From Flavobacteriaceae bacterium (GTDB lineage: Bacteria > Bacteroidota > Bacteroidia > Flavobacteriales > Flavobacteriaceae), in the NCBI GenBank assembly GCA_026988395.1, contig JALSLI010000054.1, positions 1 to 61,518 of the forward strand: a DNA stretch of 61,518 bases, in the 5' to 3' direction. Both the position numbers and the translations under genes were made by a program. Position 1 is the stretch's first letter. Each line of letters starts with the position of its first letter. The notes beneath the pieces are model-generated. The model ran no database searches. It saw only the letters and a list, made by a program, of their open reading frames with translations, and was not told the origin of the DNA. Positions 45,361-52,916 of the stretch are shown piece after piece.

Positions 45361-46825
45361 TATATTCCTGCTTTTTATCTTTTTGATAAGTTGCAGTGAA
45401 GAAAAAACAGAATTTACAGGCAAAGGAAAAATCACCGGTAAAGTAATCAAGAAAGATAGTTTTGAACCTATCGAAAATGCAAAAGTAACTATAAATGCTA
45501 CAAATAATTCTGTTTTTACAAATGAAAATGGCGAATATGAATTTGTAGATATTCCCGAAGGCGAATATTCACTTGAAGCAGAAAAAGAAGAATATGTAAA
45601 TGGCTTTGAACCGGTTACTGTTACAGCAGAACAAACAATAAATGTTATTATCGAATTACAACGCTCAGATGCTTTAAATGAAGCTCCATCAGCTGTCACT
45701 CTATTAACTCCTGAAGATAACTCCATAAACATCGGCACAGAAACAATACTTACCTGGCAAGAGGCTCAAGATCCTGATGATGATAGTTTAATATATCGAC
45801 TAGAAATTAGAAATGATATGAATAATGATATCATTTTAATAAATGACCTTACCGAAATAAGCTATACCTTAACAGACTTAGAGTATGGCGTAAAATATTT
45901 TTGGCAAGTTATTGTAACTGATGGTGTTAACGATGATGTTTATTCAAGTACTTTTGCTTTTAAAACATTAGAATTTCCAAATAATCGTTTTTTATTTACC
46001 AGAATTATAAATGGTAATAATGTCATTTTTTCTAGTGATGAGGATGGAAACGAAATCCAATTAACAAGTTTAAATGAAAATTGTTGGCGACCAAGAAAAA
46101 ACCAGTTAACAAACAAAATTGCCTTTTTAAAAATTTCAAATGGTGAGATTCATTTATTTAAAATGGATATTGATGGTACCAATCAAATTCAAATTACAAA
46201 TAACATCCAACCAATGGCTTTTAAAAATTCGGAAATCGATTTATCTTGGTCTTCAAACGGAAATCAACTTCTATATGCACATTTTGATAAATTATATAAA
46301 ATAAATGCCGACGGAAGCGGAAACCAACAAATTTACCAAACTATTGACGGTAGATTTATTACAGAATGTGTCTGGAGTAATGACAGTAATCGCATCGTTT
46401 TAAAAACGAATAATAGTAGTGGTTACCAAGCTAGTATTTTTACTATTGATTTAACAGGAAGTATTCTAAACATCGTTGCCGATAATATCTCCGGAGCATT
46501 AGGCGGAATTGACATCTCTATCGATAACCAAAAAATACTTTATACTCGAGACATGTCCGGTTTTGAAGACAACATATACAGACAACTAGATTCAAGATTA
46601 TTTGTTTACGATACAACTACAGGAATATCTGTAGATTATTCAAGTTATAAAACCAATGGCACAAATGATTTAGATCCTAAATTTTCACCTAATGAAGCCG
46701 AAATCATATTCGTAAACACTTCAAATGATGGTGTATCTGAAAGAAAAATAGTTACCGTTAGGTTAGATAACGAAGAACTCAGGGATGAGTTATTCACTAA
46801 TGCTATGATGCCTGATTGGCAATAG
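45335..46825 (+). CDS. Lipoprotein with carboxypeptidase-like, FN3 and TolB-propeller domains, last gene of the csg operon
   Basis: 496 aa from the ATG at 45335, which starts a lipoprotein signal (lipobox LISC, Cys20). Residues about 30-110 are a carboxypeptidase-regulatory-like domain (KVIKKDSFEPIENAKVTI... ENGEYEFVDIPEGEYSL). Residues about 120-210 are FN3-like, and the rest is a TolB-type beta-propeller with repeated DxDG segments (FKMDIDGTNQIQIT). The start lies within csgG, so translation is coupled. Its role in curli is unknown; surface attachment of fibres is a possible guess. Confidence 0.82.
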   Translation: MKQRLNYLNIFLLFIFLISCSEEKTEFTGKGKITGKVIKKDSFEPIENAKVTINATNNSVFTNENGEYEFVDIPEGEYSLEAEKEEYVNGFEPVTVTAEQTINVIIELQRSDALNEAPSAVTLLTPEDNSINIGTETILTWQEAQDPDDDSLIYRLEIRNDMNNDIILINDLTEISYTLTDLEYGVKYFWQVIVTDGVNDDVYSSTFAFKTLEFPNNRFLFTRIINGNNVIFSSDEDGNEIQLTSLNENCWRPRKNQLTNKIAFLKISNGEIHLFKMDIDGTNQIQITNNIQPMAFKNSEIDLSWSSNGNQLLYAHFDKLYKINADGSGNQQIYQTIDGRFITECVWSNDSNRIVLKTNNSSGYQASIFTIDLTGSILNIVADNISGALGGIDISIDNQKILYTRDMSGFEDNIYRQLDSRLFVYDTTTGISVDYSSYKTNGTNDLDPKFSPNEAEIIFVNTSNDGVSERKIVTVRLDNEELRDELFTNAMMPDWQ

Positions 46826-46848
46826 AAAGAAAGTTGTTAGTTTTTTTG

Positions 46849-46881
46849 CCACCAATAATAATTAAAAACTATTATTGGTGG
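46849..46881 (+). terminator. Terminator of the csg operon
   Basis: Perfect 12-bp stem (46849-46860 and 46870-46881) ending in a T run, 24 bp after the last csg-operon gene. It could also serve the convergent ybaB gene. Confidence 0.85.
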
Positions 46882-46942
46882 TTTTTTGTGTAAATTTATA
46901 GTATAACCTTAAATAATCCATTCTTAATCAAAAACTAATAAT

Positions 46943-47263
46943 CTACAACATATCCAATCCCGGAATATCCGGTAAATTTCCTTTTGCTGCCTTAGACATT
47001 TCGGTTTCATTAACTTCATTAGCTTTTTCCAGAGCATTGTTTAAAGCGATAATTAAAAAATCTTCCAAAGCTTCTTTATCTTCAAACAAACTATCATCAA
47101 TAGAAATACTTCTAATCTCACGATTTGCCGAAGCTTGAACCTTAACTTTTCCGTTTCCGGATTCTCCATCAACCATAACTGTGTTCAAACGAGCTTTAGT
47201 TTCTTCAATTTTTTCTTGTGCTTCCTTTAATTTATTAAGCATTTCAGACATATCTCCAAACAT
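46943..47263 (-). CDS. YbaB/EbfC nucleoid-associated protein
   Basis: 106 aa from the ATG at 47263 (MFGDMSEMLNKLKEAQ), the usual Bacteroidota start; a TTG nine bases earlier is unlikely. Small helical DNA-binding dimer, with the conserved GxGxVxV segment as NGKVKVQASAN. TAATTTTG at 47288-47295 upstream is a good -7 element. Divergent from the oligopeptidase gene. Confidence 0.92.
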   Translation of the reverse strand: MFGDMSEMLNKLKEAQEKIEETKARLNTVMVDGESGNGKVKVQASANREIRSISIDDSLFEDKEALEDFLIIALNNALEKANEVNETEMSKAAKGNLPDIPGLDML

Positions 47264-47287
47264 AATATTCAATTTTTAAATTCTTCA

Positions 47288-47295
47288 CAAAATTA
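47288..47295 (-). promoter_or_regulatory. Candidate -7 element for ybaB
   Basis: TAATTTTG on the minus strand, 24 bp before the ATG at 47263. Confidence 0.45.
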
Positions 47296-47333
47296 CAAAT
47301 ATTTTTGGTACATTTATTGCAAACTAATAATTG

Positions 47334-49475
47334 ATGAAAACTAAATTACACCTAACTTACTTTTTACCCTTAATTTCTCTTATTTTTGCAACTTCGTGTA
47401 AAACAGAAAAAATGACTCAAAATAAAATAACACCTCCAACAGTAGCTAAAAAACCTAAGGAATTAGAAAAATTTGACGATGTAAGAATCGATAATTACTA
47501 TTGGCTTAACCAACGTGAAAATCCGGAAGTAATTAAATATTTAGAAGATGAAAACAACTATTACGAACAAATAACAGCACATACAGACCAGTTAAAAGAC
47601 ACTCTTTTTAAAGAGATGAAGTCTCGTATTAAAGAAGATGACAGTTCGGTACCATATAAATCAAATAAGTATTTTTATATTACAAAATATGTAAAAGGAG
47701 GGCAATATCCGGTTTATTCGCGTAAAAAAGAAAACCTTAAAGCAAAAGAAGAAATTATTTTTGATGTAAACAAAATGGCAGAAAACTACGATTATTTTGC
47801 CTTAAACAATTTTAGTATCAGTCCTAATAACGAACTGGCAACTTTTGGAACAGACACCGTTAGCCGAAGACAATACACCATTCAAATAAAAAATTTAAAA
47901 ACAGGAAAAATATATTCCGAAAAAATAGAAAACACCACAGGAAGTGCCACTTGGGCAAACGACAATAAAACTATTTTCTATACAAAAAAAGACCCAAAAA
48001 CCCTAAGAAGCTACACCATTATGAAGCACATTTTAGGCACTCCTGTCTCAGAAGATATTGAAGTTTATAACGAAAAAGATGCAACTTTTGACACTTTTAT
48101 CTACAAAACAAAATCTAAAAAATATCTTGTTATTGGTTCAAACAGCACACTAACTACCGAATATCGTATTTTAGATGCAAATAATCCTAACGGAGAATTT
48201 AAAGTTTTTCAACCAAGGAAAAGAGGATTAGAATATCACATTGCACATTTTAAAGACAAATTTTACATCATTACCAATAAAGATGGTGCAAAAAACTTTA
48301 AAATAATGAAAACCCCTGAAGATAAAACAACCTTTGAAAATTGGACAGACGAAATTAAACACAGAGAAGATACTTTTATCGAAGATTTTTCCATATTTAA
48401 AGATTATCTCGTTTTGGAAGAACGTCACAATGGCCTCGGTAAAATACGAATTAAAAAATGGGATAAATCACAAGATTATTACCTTCCGTTTAACGAAGAA
48501 ACTTATTCGGCAAGTGTGCATAATAATCCGGAATTTGATACTGAAATCTTACGATACAGTTATGAATCTTTTACCACACCAAGTTCGGTAATCGATTTTA
48601 ATATGAAAACCAAAGAAAAGGAAATTAAAAAAGAACAAGAAGTTTTAGGCGGAAAATTTGATAAAAACAACTACAAAAGTGAACGTATTTGGGCAGAAGC
48701 ACGAGACGGAAAGAAAATTCCGGTTTCTATTGTGTATCATAAAGACACCAAACCTTCTAAAGAAACTCCATTGCTTCTCTACGGTTACGGTTCGTATGGC
48801 TACACTCTGGAAGATCGTTTCAGCACAACACGTTTAAGCCTTTTAGATAGAGGTTTTATCTATGCCGTAGCACATGTTAGAGGAAGCCAATATTTAGGTC
48901 GTGATTGGTATGAAGACGGAAAATTGCTGAAAAAGAAAAATACTTTTTACGATTTTATCGATGCCGGAAAATATTTAGTTAAAAAGCAATATACCTCACC
49001 AAAACATCTATATGCAGAAGGCGGTTCTGCCGGAGGTTTATTAATGGGAGCAATTGTAAATATGGAAAGTGATTTATTTAACGGTGTTATTGCCGCTGTT
49101 CCGTTTGTAGATGTTTTAACGACGATGTTAGATGACAGTATTCCGTTAACAACAGGAGAATACGATGAATGGGGAAACCCAAATATTAAAGAATATTACG
49201 ATTATATGAAATCCTATTCGCCTTACGATAATGTACAAGCAAAAAATTACCCAAACATGCTTGTTACAACAGGATTACACGATTCGCAAGTACAATATTT
49301 TGAACCTGCGAAATGGGTTGCAAAATTAAGAGAACTAAAAAAAGACAACAAGATACTATTGTTACATACCGATATGAAAGTCGGTCATGGCGGTGCTTCC
49401 GGAAGGTTTAATGCCTTAAAAGATATCGCAAAAGACTATAGTTTTATACTCGATTTAGAAGGAGTCAGCAAATAA
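47334..49475 (+). CDS. ptrB: Oligopeptidase B-type S9 serine peptidase
   Basis: About 713 aa. Lipoprotein-like signal (lipobox FATSC), then the OpB start (VRIDNYYWLNQRENPEV), a seven-blade propeller, and a C-terminal alpha/beta-hydrolase with nucleophile Ser in GGSAGGLLMG, Asp in GLHDSQV, and His in GHGGASGRF. It cleaves small peptides after basic residues by family. The ATG at 47334 is preferred over the TTG just before it. Confidence 0.93.
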   Translation: MKTKLHLTYFLPLISLIFATSCKTEKMTQNKITPPTVAKKPKELEKFDDVRIDNYYWLNQRENPEVIKYLEDENNYYEQITAHTDQLKDTLFKEMKSRIKEDDSSVPYKSNKYFYITKYVKGGQYPVYSRKKENLKAKEEIIFDVNKMAENYDYFALNNFSISPNNELATFGTDTVSRRQYTIQIKNLKTGKIYSEKIENTTGSATWANDNKTIFYTKKDPKTLRSYTIMKHILGTPVSEDIEVYNEKDATFDTFIYKTKSKKYLVIGSNSTLTTEYRILDANNPNGEFKVFQPRKRGLEYHIAHFKDKFYIITNKDGAKNFKIMKTPEDKTTFENWTDEIKHREDTFIEDFSIFKDYLVLEERHNGLGKIRIKKWDKSQDYYLPFNEETYSASVHNNPEFDTEILRYSYESFTTPSSVIDFNMKTKEKEIKKEQEVLGGKFDKNNYKSERIWAEARDGKKIPVSIVYHKDTKPSKETPLLLYGYGSYGYTLEDRFSTTRLSLLDRGFIYAVAHVRGSQYLGRDWYEDGKLLKKKNTFYDFIDAGKYLVKKQYTSPKHLYAEGGSAGGLLMGAIVNMESDLFNGVIAAVPFVDVLTTMLDDSIPLTTGEYDEWGNPNIKEYYDYMKSYSPYDNVQAKNYPNMLVTTGLHDSQVQYFEPAKWVAKLRELKKDNKILLLHTDMKVGHGGASGRFNALKDIAKDYSFILDLEGVSK

Positions 49476-49500
49476 ATTGTGCTATTTTAAAAAATAGTAT

Positions 49501-49508
49501 TAAATTTG
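49501..49508 (+). promoter_or_regulatory. Candidate -7 element for the cysteate synthase-like gene
   Basis: TAAATTTG with a TTG at 49477-49479 (21-bp spacer), 33 bp before the ATG. Confidence 0.5.
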
Positions 49509-49541
49509 CATGTTATTTATGTTTAATCATGTATTGATTTT

Positions 49542-50579
49542 ATGGAACAAAATTTAGGAATTACAAACAATATCTTAGAGTTAATTGGTAAAACACCAAT
49601 GATAAAACTCAACAGGATTACAAAAGGTTTAAAAGGGGAATTTTTCACAAAGTTTGAAGGTTACAATCCGGGGCATTCTACAAAAGACCGTATTGCACTC
49701 CACATTATAGAACAAGCCGAAAAACAAGGAATTCTAAAAAAAGGAACTACAATCATTGAAACGACATCTGGAAACACCGGTTTTAGTTTAGCAATGGTAA
49801 GCATCATAAAAGGATACGAATGTATTTTGGCGGTTAGCTCAAAGTCTTCTATGGATAAAATCGATATGCTTAAAGCAATGGGTGCGAAAGTATATGTTTG
49901 TCCGGCTCACGTATCTGCCAATGACCCAAGATCTTATTATCAAGTAGCAAAACGTTTGCACGAAGAAACTGCTGATTCGATTTACATTAACCAATATTTT
50001 AACCAGTTAAATGCAGATGCACACTATGCTTCTACAGGTCCCGAAATTTGGGAACAAACACAAGGTAAAATTACCCATTTAGTTGCAGCAAGTGGTACCG
50101 GAGGAACGATATCAGGAACCGCTAAGTATTTAAAAGAGAAAAATCCTAACATTAAAATTTTAGGTGTAGATGCTTTTGGTTCGGTATTAAAAAAGTTTCA
50201 TGAAACAAAAGAATTAGATCCAGCCGAAATATATCCATACAGAATTGAAGGTCTTGGTAAAAATTTAATTCCAACAGCTACAAATTTTGATATCATTGAT
50301 AAATTTGAAAAAGTAAGTGATGAAGATGCTGCTCACAGAGCAAGAGAAATAGCTTTAACCGAAGGTATTTTTGCCGGTTACACTAGTGGTGCGGCTATGC
50401 AAGCAACTATTCAATTAGCAAAACAAGGTGAATTTGATGAAAATTCAAAAGTAGTGATTATTTTTCCCGATCACGGTTCAAGATACATGAGTAAAATATA
50501 TAATGATAATTGGATGGCTGAACAAGGCTTTTTTGATACTCAAAAATACGTACAACAAGTGGTTGAGTTTATTAAATAA
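49542..50579 (+). CDS. PLP-dependent cysteine synthase-family enzyme, candidate cysteate synthase
   Basis: 345 aa. Type II PLP fold of the CysK/CBS group: the PLP lysine sits in GHSTKDRIA, the substrate loop is [11 protein letters not shown], and the phosphate-binding Gly loop is [10 protein letters not shown]. In ordinary CysK the lysine context is NPxxSVKDR; here it is NPGHSTKDR. It is followed 160 bp downstream by a fatty-acyl-transferring PLP enzyme. In sulfonolipid-producing Bacteroidota a CysK-like cysteate synthase neighbours the cysteate acyltransferase, so this enzyme probably makes cysteate from phosphoserine or serine and sulfite. Housekeeping cysteine synthesis remains possible. 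Confidence 0.82.
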   Translation: MEQNLGITNNILELIGKTPMIKLNRITKGLKGEFFTKFEGYNPGHSTKDRIALHIIEQAEKQGILKKGTTIIETTSGNTGFSLAMVSIIKGYECILAVSSKSSMDKIDMLKAMGAKVYVCPAHVSANDPRSYYQVAKRLHEETADSIYINQYFNQLNADAHYASTGPEIWEQTQGKITHLVAASGTGGTISGTAKYLKEKNPNIKILGVDAFGSVLKKFHETKELDPAEIYPYRIEGLGKNLIPTATNFDIIDKFEKVSDEDAAHRAREIALTEGIFAGYTSGAAMQATIQLAKQGEFDENSKVVIIFPDHGSRYMSKIYNDNWMAEQGFFDTQKYVQQVVEFIK

Positions 50580-50606
50580 ACCAAATACCATTAAAAATAA
50601 CACTCT

Positions 50607-50631
50607 AAAAACCGATAAATTATCGGTTTTT
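50607..50631 (+). terminator. Terminator after the cysteate synthase-like gene
   Basis: Perfect 11-bp stem (50607-50617 and 50621-50631) with a T run. The two PLP genes are therefore separate transcription units; a TAATTTCG -7-like sequence at 50666-50673 may start the second. Confidence 0.85.
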
Positions 50632-50738
50632 TTTATGTAGTTACACTAATGTAAAAAATAAATAGTAATTTCGCAGTTGCTAATAAAATACACATAACAA
50701 ATTTAGTGGTTTGTTATCCAATTTAATAAACGAAAGCA

Positions 50739-51989
50739 ATGAGAGATTTATTCGACAGAATTAAAAAAGATAAAGGTCCATTAGGAAAATGGGCTAAACA
50801 AGCAGAAGGATATTACGTTTTTCCTAAATTAGAAGGACCTATTTCCAATAGAATGAAATTTAACGGTAAAGAAGTTATAACATGGAGTATTAACGATTAC
50901 CTTGGTTTGGCAAATAATCCGGAAGTGATAAAAACAGATGGTGAGGCAGCATTAGAACACGGTATGGCGTATCCTATGGGAGCCCGAATGATGTCCGGAC
51001 ACACAAAATACCATGAGCAATTAGAAAAAGAATGTGCCGAGTTTGTAGAAAAAGAAGCGGCATATTTAGTTAATTTCGGTTATCAAGGAATGGTTTCCGC
51101 AATTGATGCTCTTGTTTCTAAAAATGATGTGATAGTTTACGATATGGATTCGCATGCATGCATTATTGACGGTGTTCGCTTGCATCACGGAAAACGTTTT
51201 ACATTTAAACATAATGATATTGAAAGTTTAGAATTAAACCTAAAACGTGCTACAAAAATAGCTAATGAAACAGGTGGAGGTATATTAGTTATCTCGGAAG
51301 GTGTTTTTGGTATGCGTGGCGAACAAGGAAAGCTTAAAGAAATTGCGGCACTAAAAGAAAATTATAATTTCCGATTATTAGTAGATGATGCTCATGGATT
51401 TGGAACACTTGGCAAAAACGGAAAAGGAACCGGTGTTGAACAAGGCGTGCAAGATGAAATAGATGTTTACTTTGCAACCTTTGCAAAATCCATGGCAGGA
51501 TTTGGAGCATTTTTTGCAGCAGATAAAGATATTATCCAATATTTACAATACAATATGCGTTCGCAAATGTTTGCAAAATCCCTACCAATGGCAATGGTAA
51601 AAGGTGCTCTAAAGCGTTTGGATATGATTAGAACCATGCCTGAGCTAAAAGATAATCTTTGGAAAATAACCAACGCATTACAAAACGGATTAAAAGAAAA
51701 CGGATTTAACATCGGTAATACCAACACTTGTGTAACTCCTGTGTTTTTAGAAGGCGATGTGCCGGAAGCAATGGCATTGGTACATGATTTAAGAGAAAAT
51801 TACCACGTTTTTTGTTCTATTGTAATTTATCCGGTAATCCCTAAGGGAATGATGATTTTAAGATTAATCCCAACAGCATCTCACACCTTAAAGGATGTAG
51901 AAGAATCTATTGAAGCGTTTAAAGCAATTCGCACCAAGTTAGAATCCGGTATTTACGCTAGAATTGGAAAGGCGATGATAGAAAAATAA
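50739..51989 (+). CDS. Alpha-oxoamine synthase, candidate cysteate C-fatty acyltransferase (CapA-like)
   Basis: 416 aa. Fold type I PLP enzyme of the alpha-oxoamine synthase family (relatives: 2-amino-3-ketobutyrate CoA ligase, serine palmitoyltransferase). Motifs: NDYLGLANNPEV, DMDSHACIIDG, VDDAHGFGTLGKNG, and the PLP lysine in TFAKSMAGFGAF (where serine palmitoyltransferases usually have a T(F/L)xK(S/T) context). Flavobacteria use such an enzyme (CapA) to join cysteate and an acyl-CoA or acyl-ACP into 3-ketocapnine, the base of sulfonolipids required for gliding in Flavobacterium johnsoniae. The neighbouring CysK-like gene supports this reading. A sphingolipid-forming role is the main alternative. 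Confidence 0.83.
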   Translation: MRDLFDRIKKDKGPLGKWAKQAEGYYVFPKLEGPISNRMKFNGKEVITWSINDYLGLANNPEVIKTDGEAALEHGMAYPMGARMMSGHTKYHEQLEKECAEFVEKEAAYLVNFGYQGMVSAIDALVSKNDVIVYDMDSHACIIDGVRLHHGKRFTFKHNDIESLELNLKRATKIANETGGGILVISEGVFGMRGEQGKLKEIAALKENYNFRLLVDDAHGFGTLGKNGKGTGVEQGVQDEIDVYFATFAKSMAGFGAFFAADKDIIQYLQYNMRSQMFAKSLPMAMVKGALKRLDMIRTMPELKDNLWKITNALQNGLKENGFNIGNTNTCVTPVFLEGDVPEAMALVHDLRENYHVFCSIVIYPVIPKGMMILRLIPTASHTLKDVEESIEAFKAIRTKLESGIYARIGKAMIEK

Positions 51990-52010
51990 AATTTTTTTAT
52001 ATAGTTTACA

Positions 52011-52043
52011 AAAAAATCTCATCTAGAAAAGATGAGATTTTTT
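52011..52043 (+). terminator. Terminator after the CapA-like gene
   Basis: Perfect 14-bp stem (52011-52024 and 52030-52043) ending in a T run. Confidence 0.88.
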
Positions 52044-52071
52044 TGTTATTCTTCATATCATAATTAGTAAA

Positions 52072-52470
52072 TCAATCAAAACCTTGCTCCTCTCCTACTT
52101 CAACATGCTGTGTATTAATTACTGTATTCGTATTTTTATCTACCACAAAAACGACCAAAGTTAAATTTTCTTGATTTTCTATATTATCAGGTAGTATTTC
52201 TTGTAAATCAAAGTGGTAAACATTATCCGTTACCGATTCAGTATTTGGTATGGTATCTCCGTAAATATCGGTATATACTTTTCTAAGCACATCATTATGC
52301 TCAAAATCTACTAAAGTATAATCTCCTCCAAAAAATGAAGTATAATTAGTTTGATTGTGTATTAGACCATTTTCCAACAAATAAACAACAACTCCTAAAT
52401 TGGTATAATCCTGAGCAAAACCAATACGAATAGAAGCGTTTAATGTATTATTAGAGGCAGATTTTAAAAA
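52072..52470 (-). pseudogene. 3' remnant of an Omp28-like outer-membrane protein gene
   Basis: An open frame of about 132 codons with no proper start. Reading upstream from the stop, the frame stays open to about 52470 and then meets stop codons inside a terminator hairpin (52475-52503). The encoded piece (RKVYTDIYGDTIPN, NLTLVVFVVDKNTNTVIN) resembles the C-terminal region of Omp28-related lipoproteins, which are about 270-350 aa long. The only possible start in the piece is TTG at 52380, inside a beta-strand. It is best read as a 5'-deleted gene; the break coincides with the hairpin. Confidence 0.7.
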
Positions 52471-52474
52471 TCAT

Positions 52475-52503
52475 AAAAACCTCCACTAAAAATGGAGGTT
52501 TTT
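52475..52503. terminator. Orphan terminator hairpin at the Omp28 break point
   Basis: 11-bp stem (52475-52485 and 52493-52503) with T runs on both strands. No plus-strand gene ends here, since the upstream gene has its own terminator, so it seems left over from a lost gene. Confidence 0.75.
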
Positions 52504-52529
52504 TTATGAAAAATAAGTACTTTTATACA

Positions 52530-52862
52530 ATGAATACCAACAAAAAAGAAATACAAACAAAAATAGAATCCGAAATTTTTAAAACAACGGAAAATATAAA
52601 ACAGTTAAAAGAATTCACCAAACCCATAGAACCGGATTGTGCTATTGGCAGAGTAAGTAGAATGGATGCCATAAACAATAAAGCGATTAACGAAAATGCA
52701 CTCCAAAAAGCTGAACAAAAATTAAATGCTCTTAAAATTGCTTTAAAGCGAATTGATGAACCTGATTTTGGCAAATGTGCAAGATGTAAAAATGAAATTC
52801 CGCTTGGACGAATTTTACTCATGCCGCAAAGTAGATTTTGTGTATATTGTGCTTCAAAATAA
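52530..52862 (+). CDS. DksA/TraR-family C4-type zinc-finger protein
   Basis: 110 aa from the second ATG. Helical N-terminal part and a C-terminal zinc finger CARCKNEI...CVYCASK (CxxC-x17-CxxC), typical of small TraR/DksA-like proteins. An ATG at 52506 would add eight residues but lies in the T run of the hairpin. DksA relatives bind RNA polymerase in the secondary channel; the coiled-coil tip acidic pair is not obvious here. Confidence 0.82.
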   Translation: MNTNKKEIQTKIESEIFKTTENIKQLKEFTKPIEPDCAIGRVSRMDAINNKAINENALQKAEQKLNALKIALKRIDEPDFGKCARCKNEIPLGRILLMPQSRFCVYCASK

Positions 52863-52916
52863 AAAACTGTAACAGTTATTACAAAACTGCAACATATAAA
52901 AGAAGAATAAAAAACT

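Noticed and set aside
49525-49539. AATCA-N5-TGATT inverted repeat before the CysK-like gene as another FNR-type box
   Set aside because: The half-sites point the wrong way (TGATT follows AATCA) and the spacing is five, so it does not fit TTGAT-N4-ATCAA.
52072-52380. Complete small protein gene starting at TTG 52380
   Set aside because: The same reading frame continues with protein-like sequence upstream to about 52470, so the TTG is internal; the region is a remnant.
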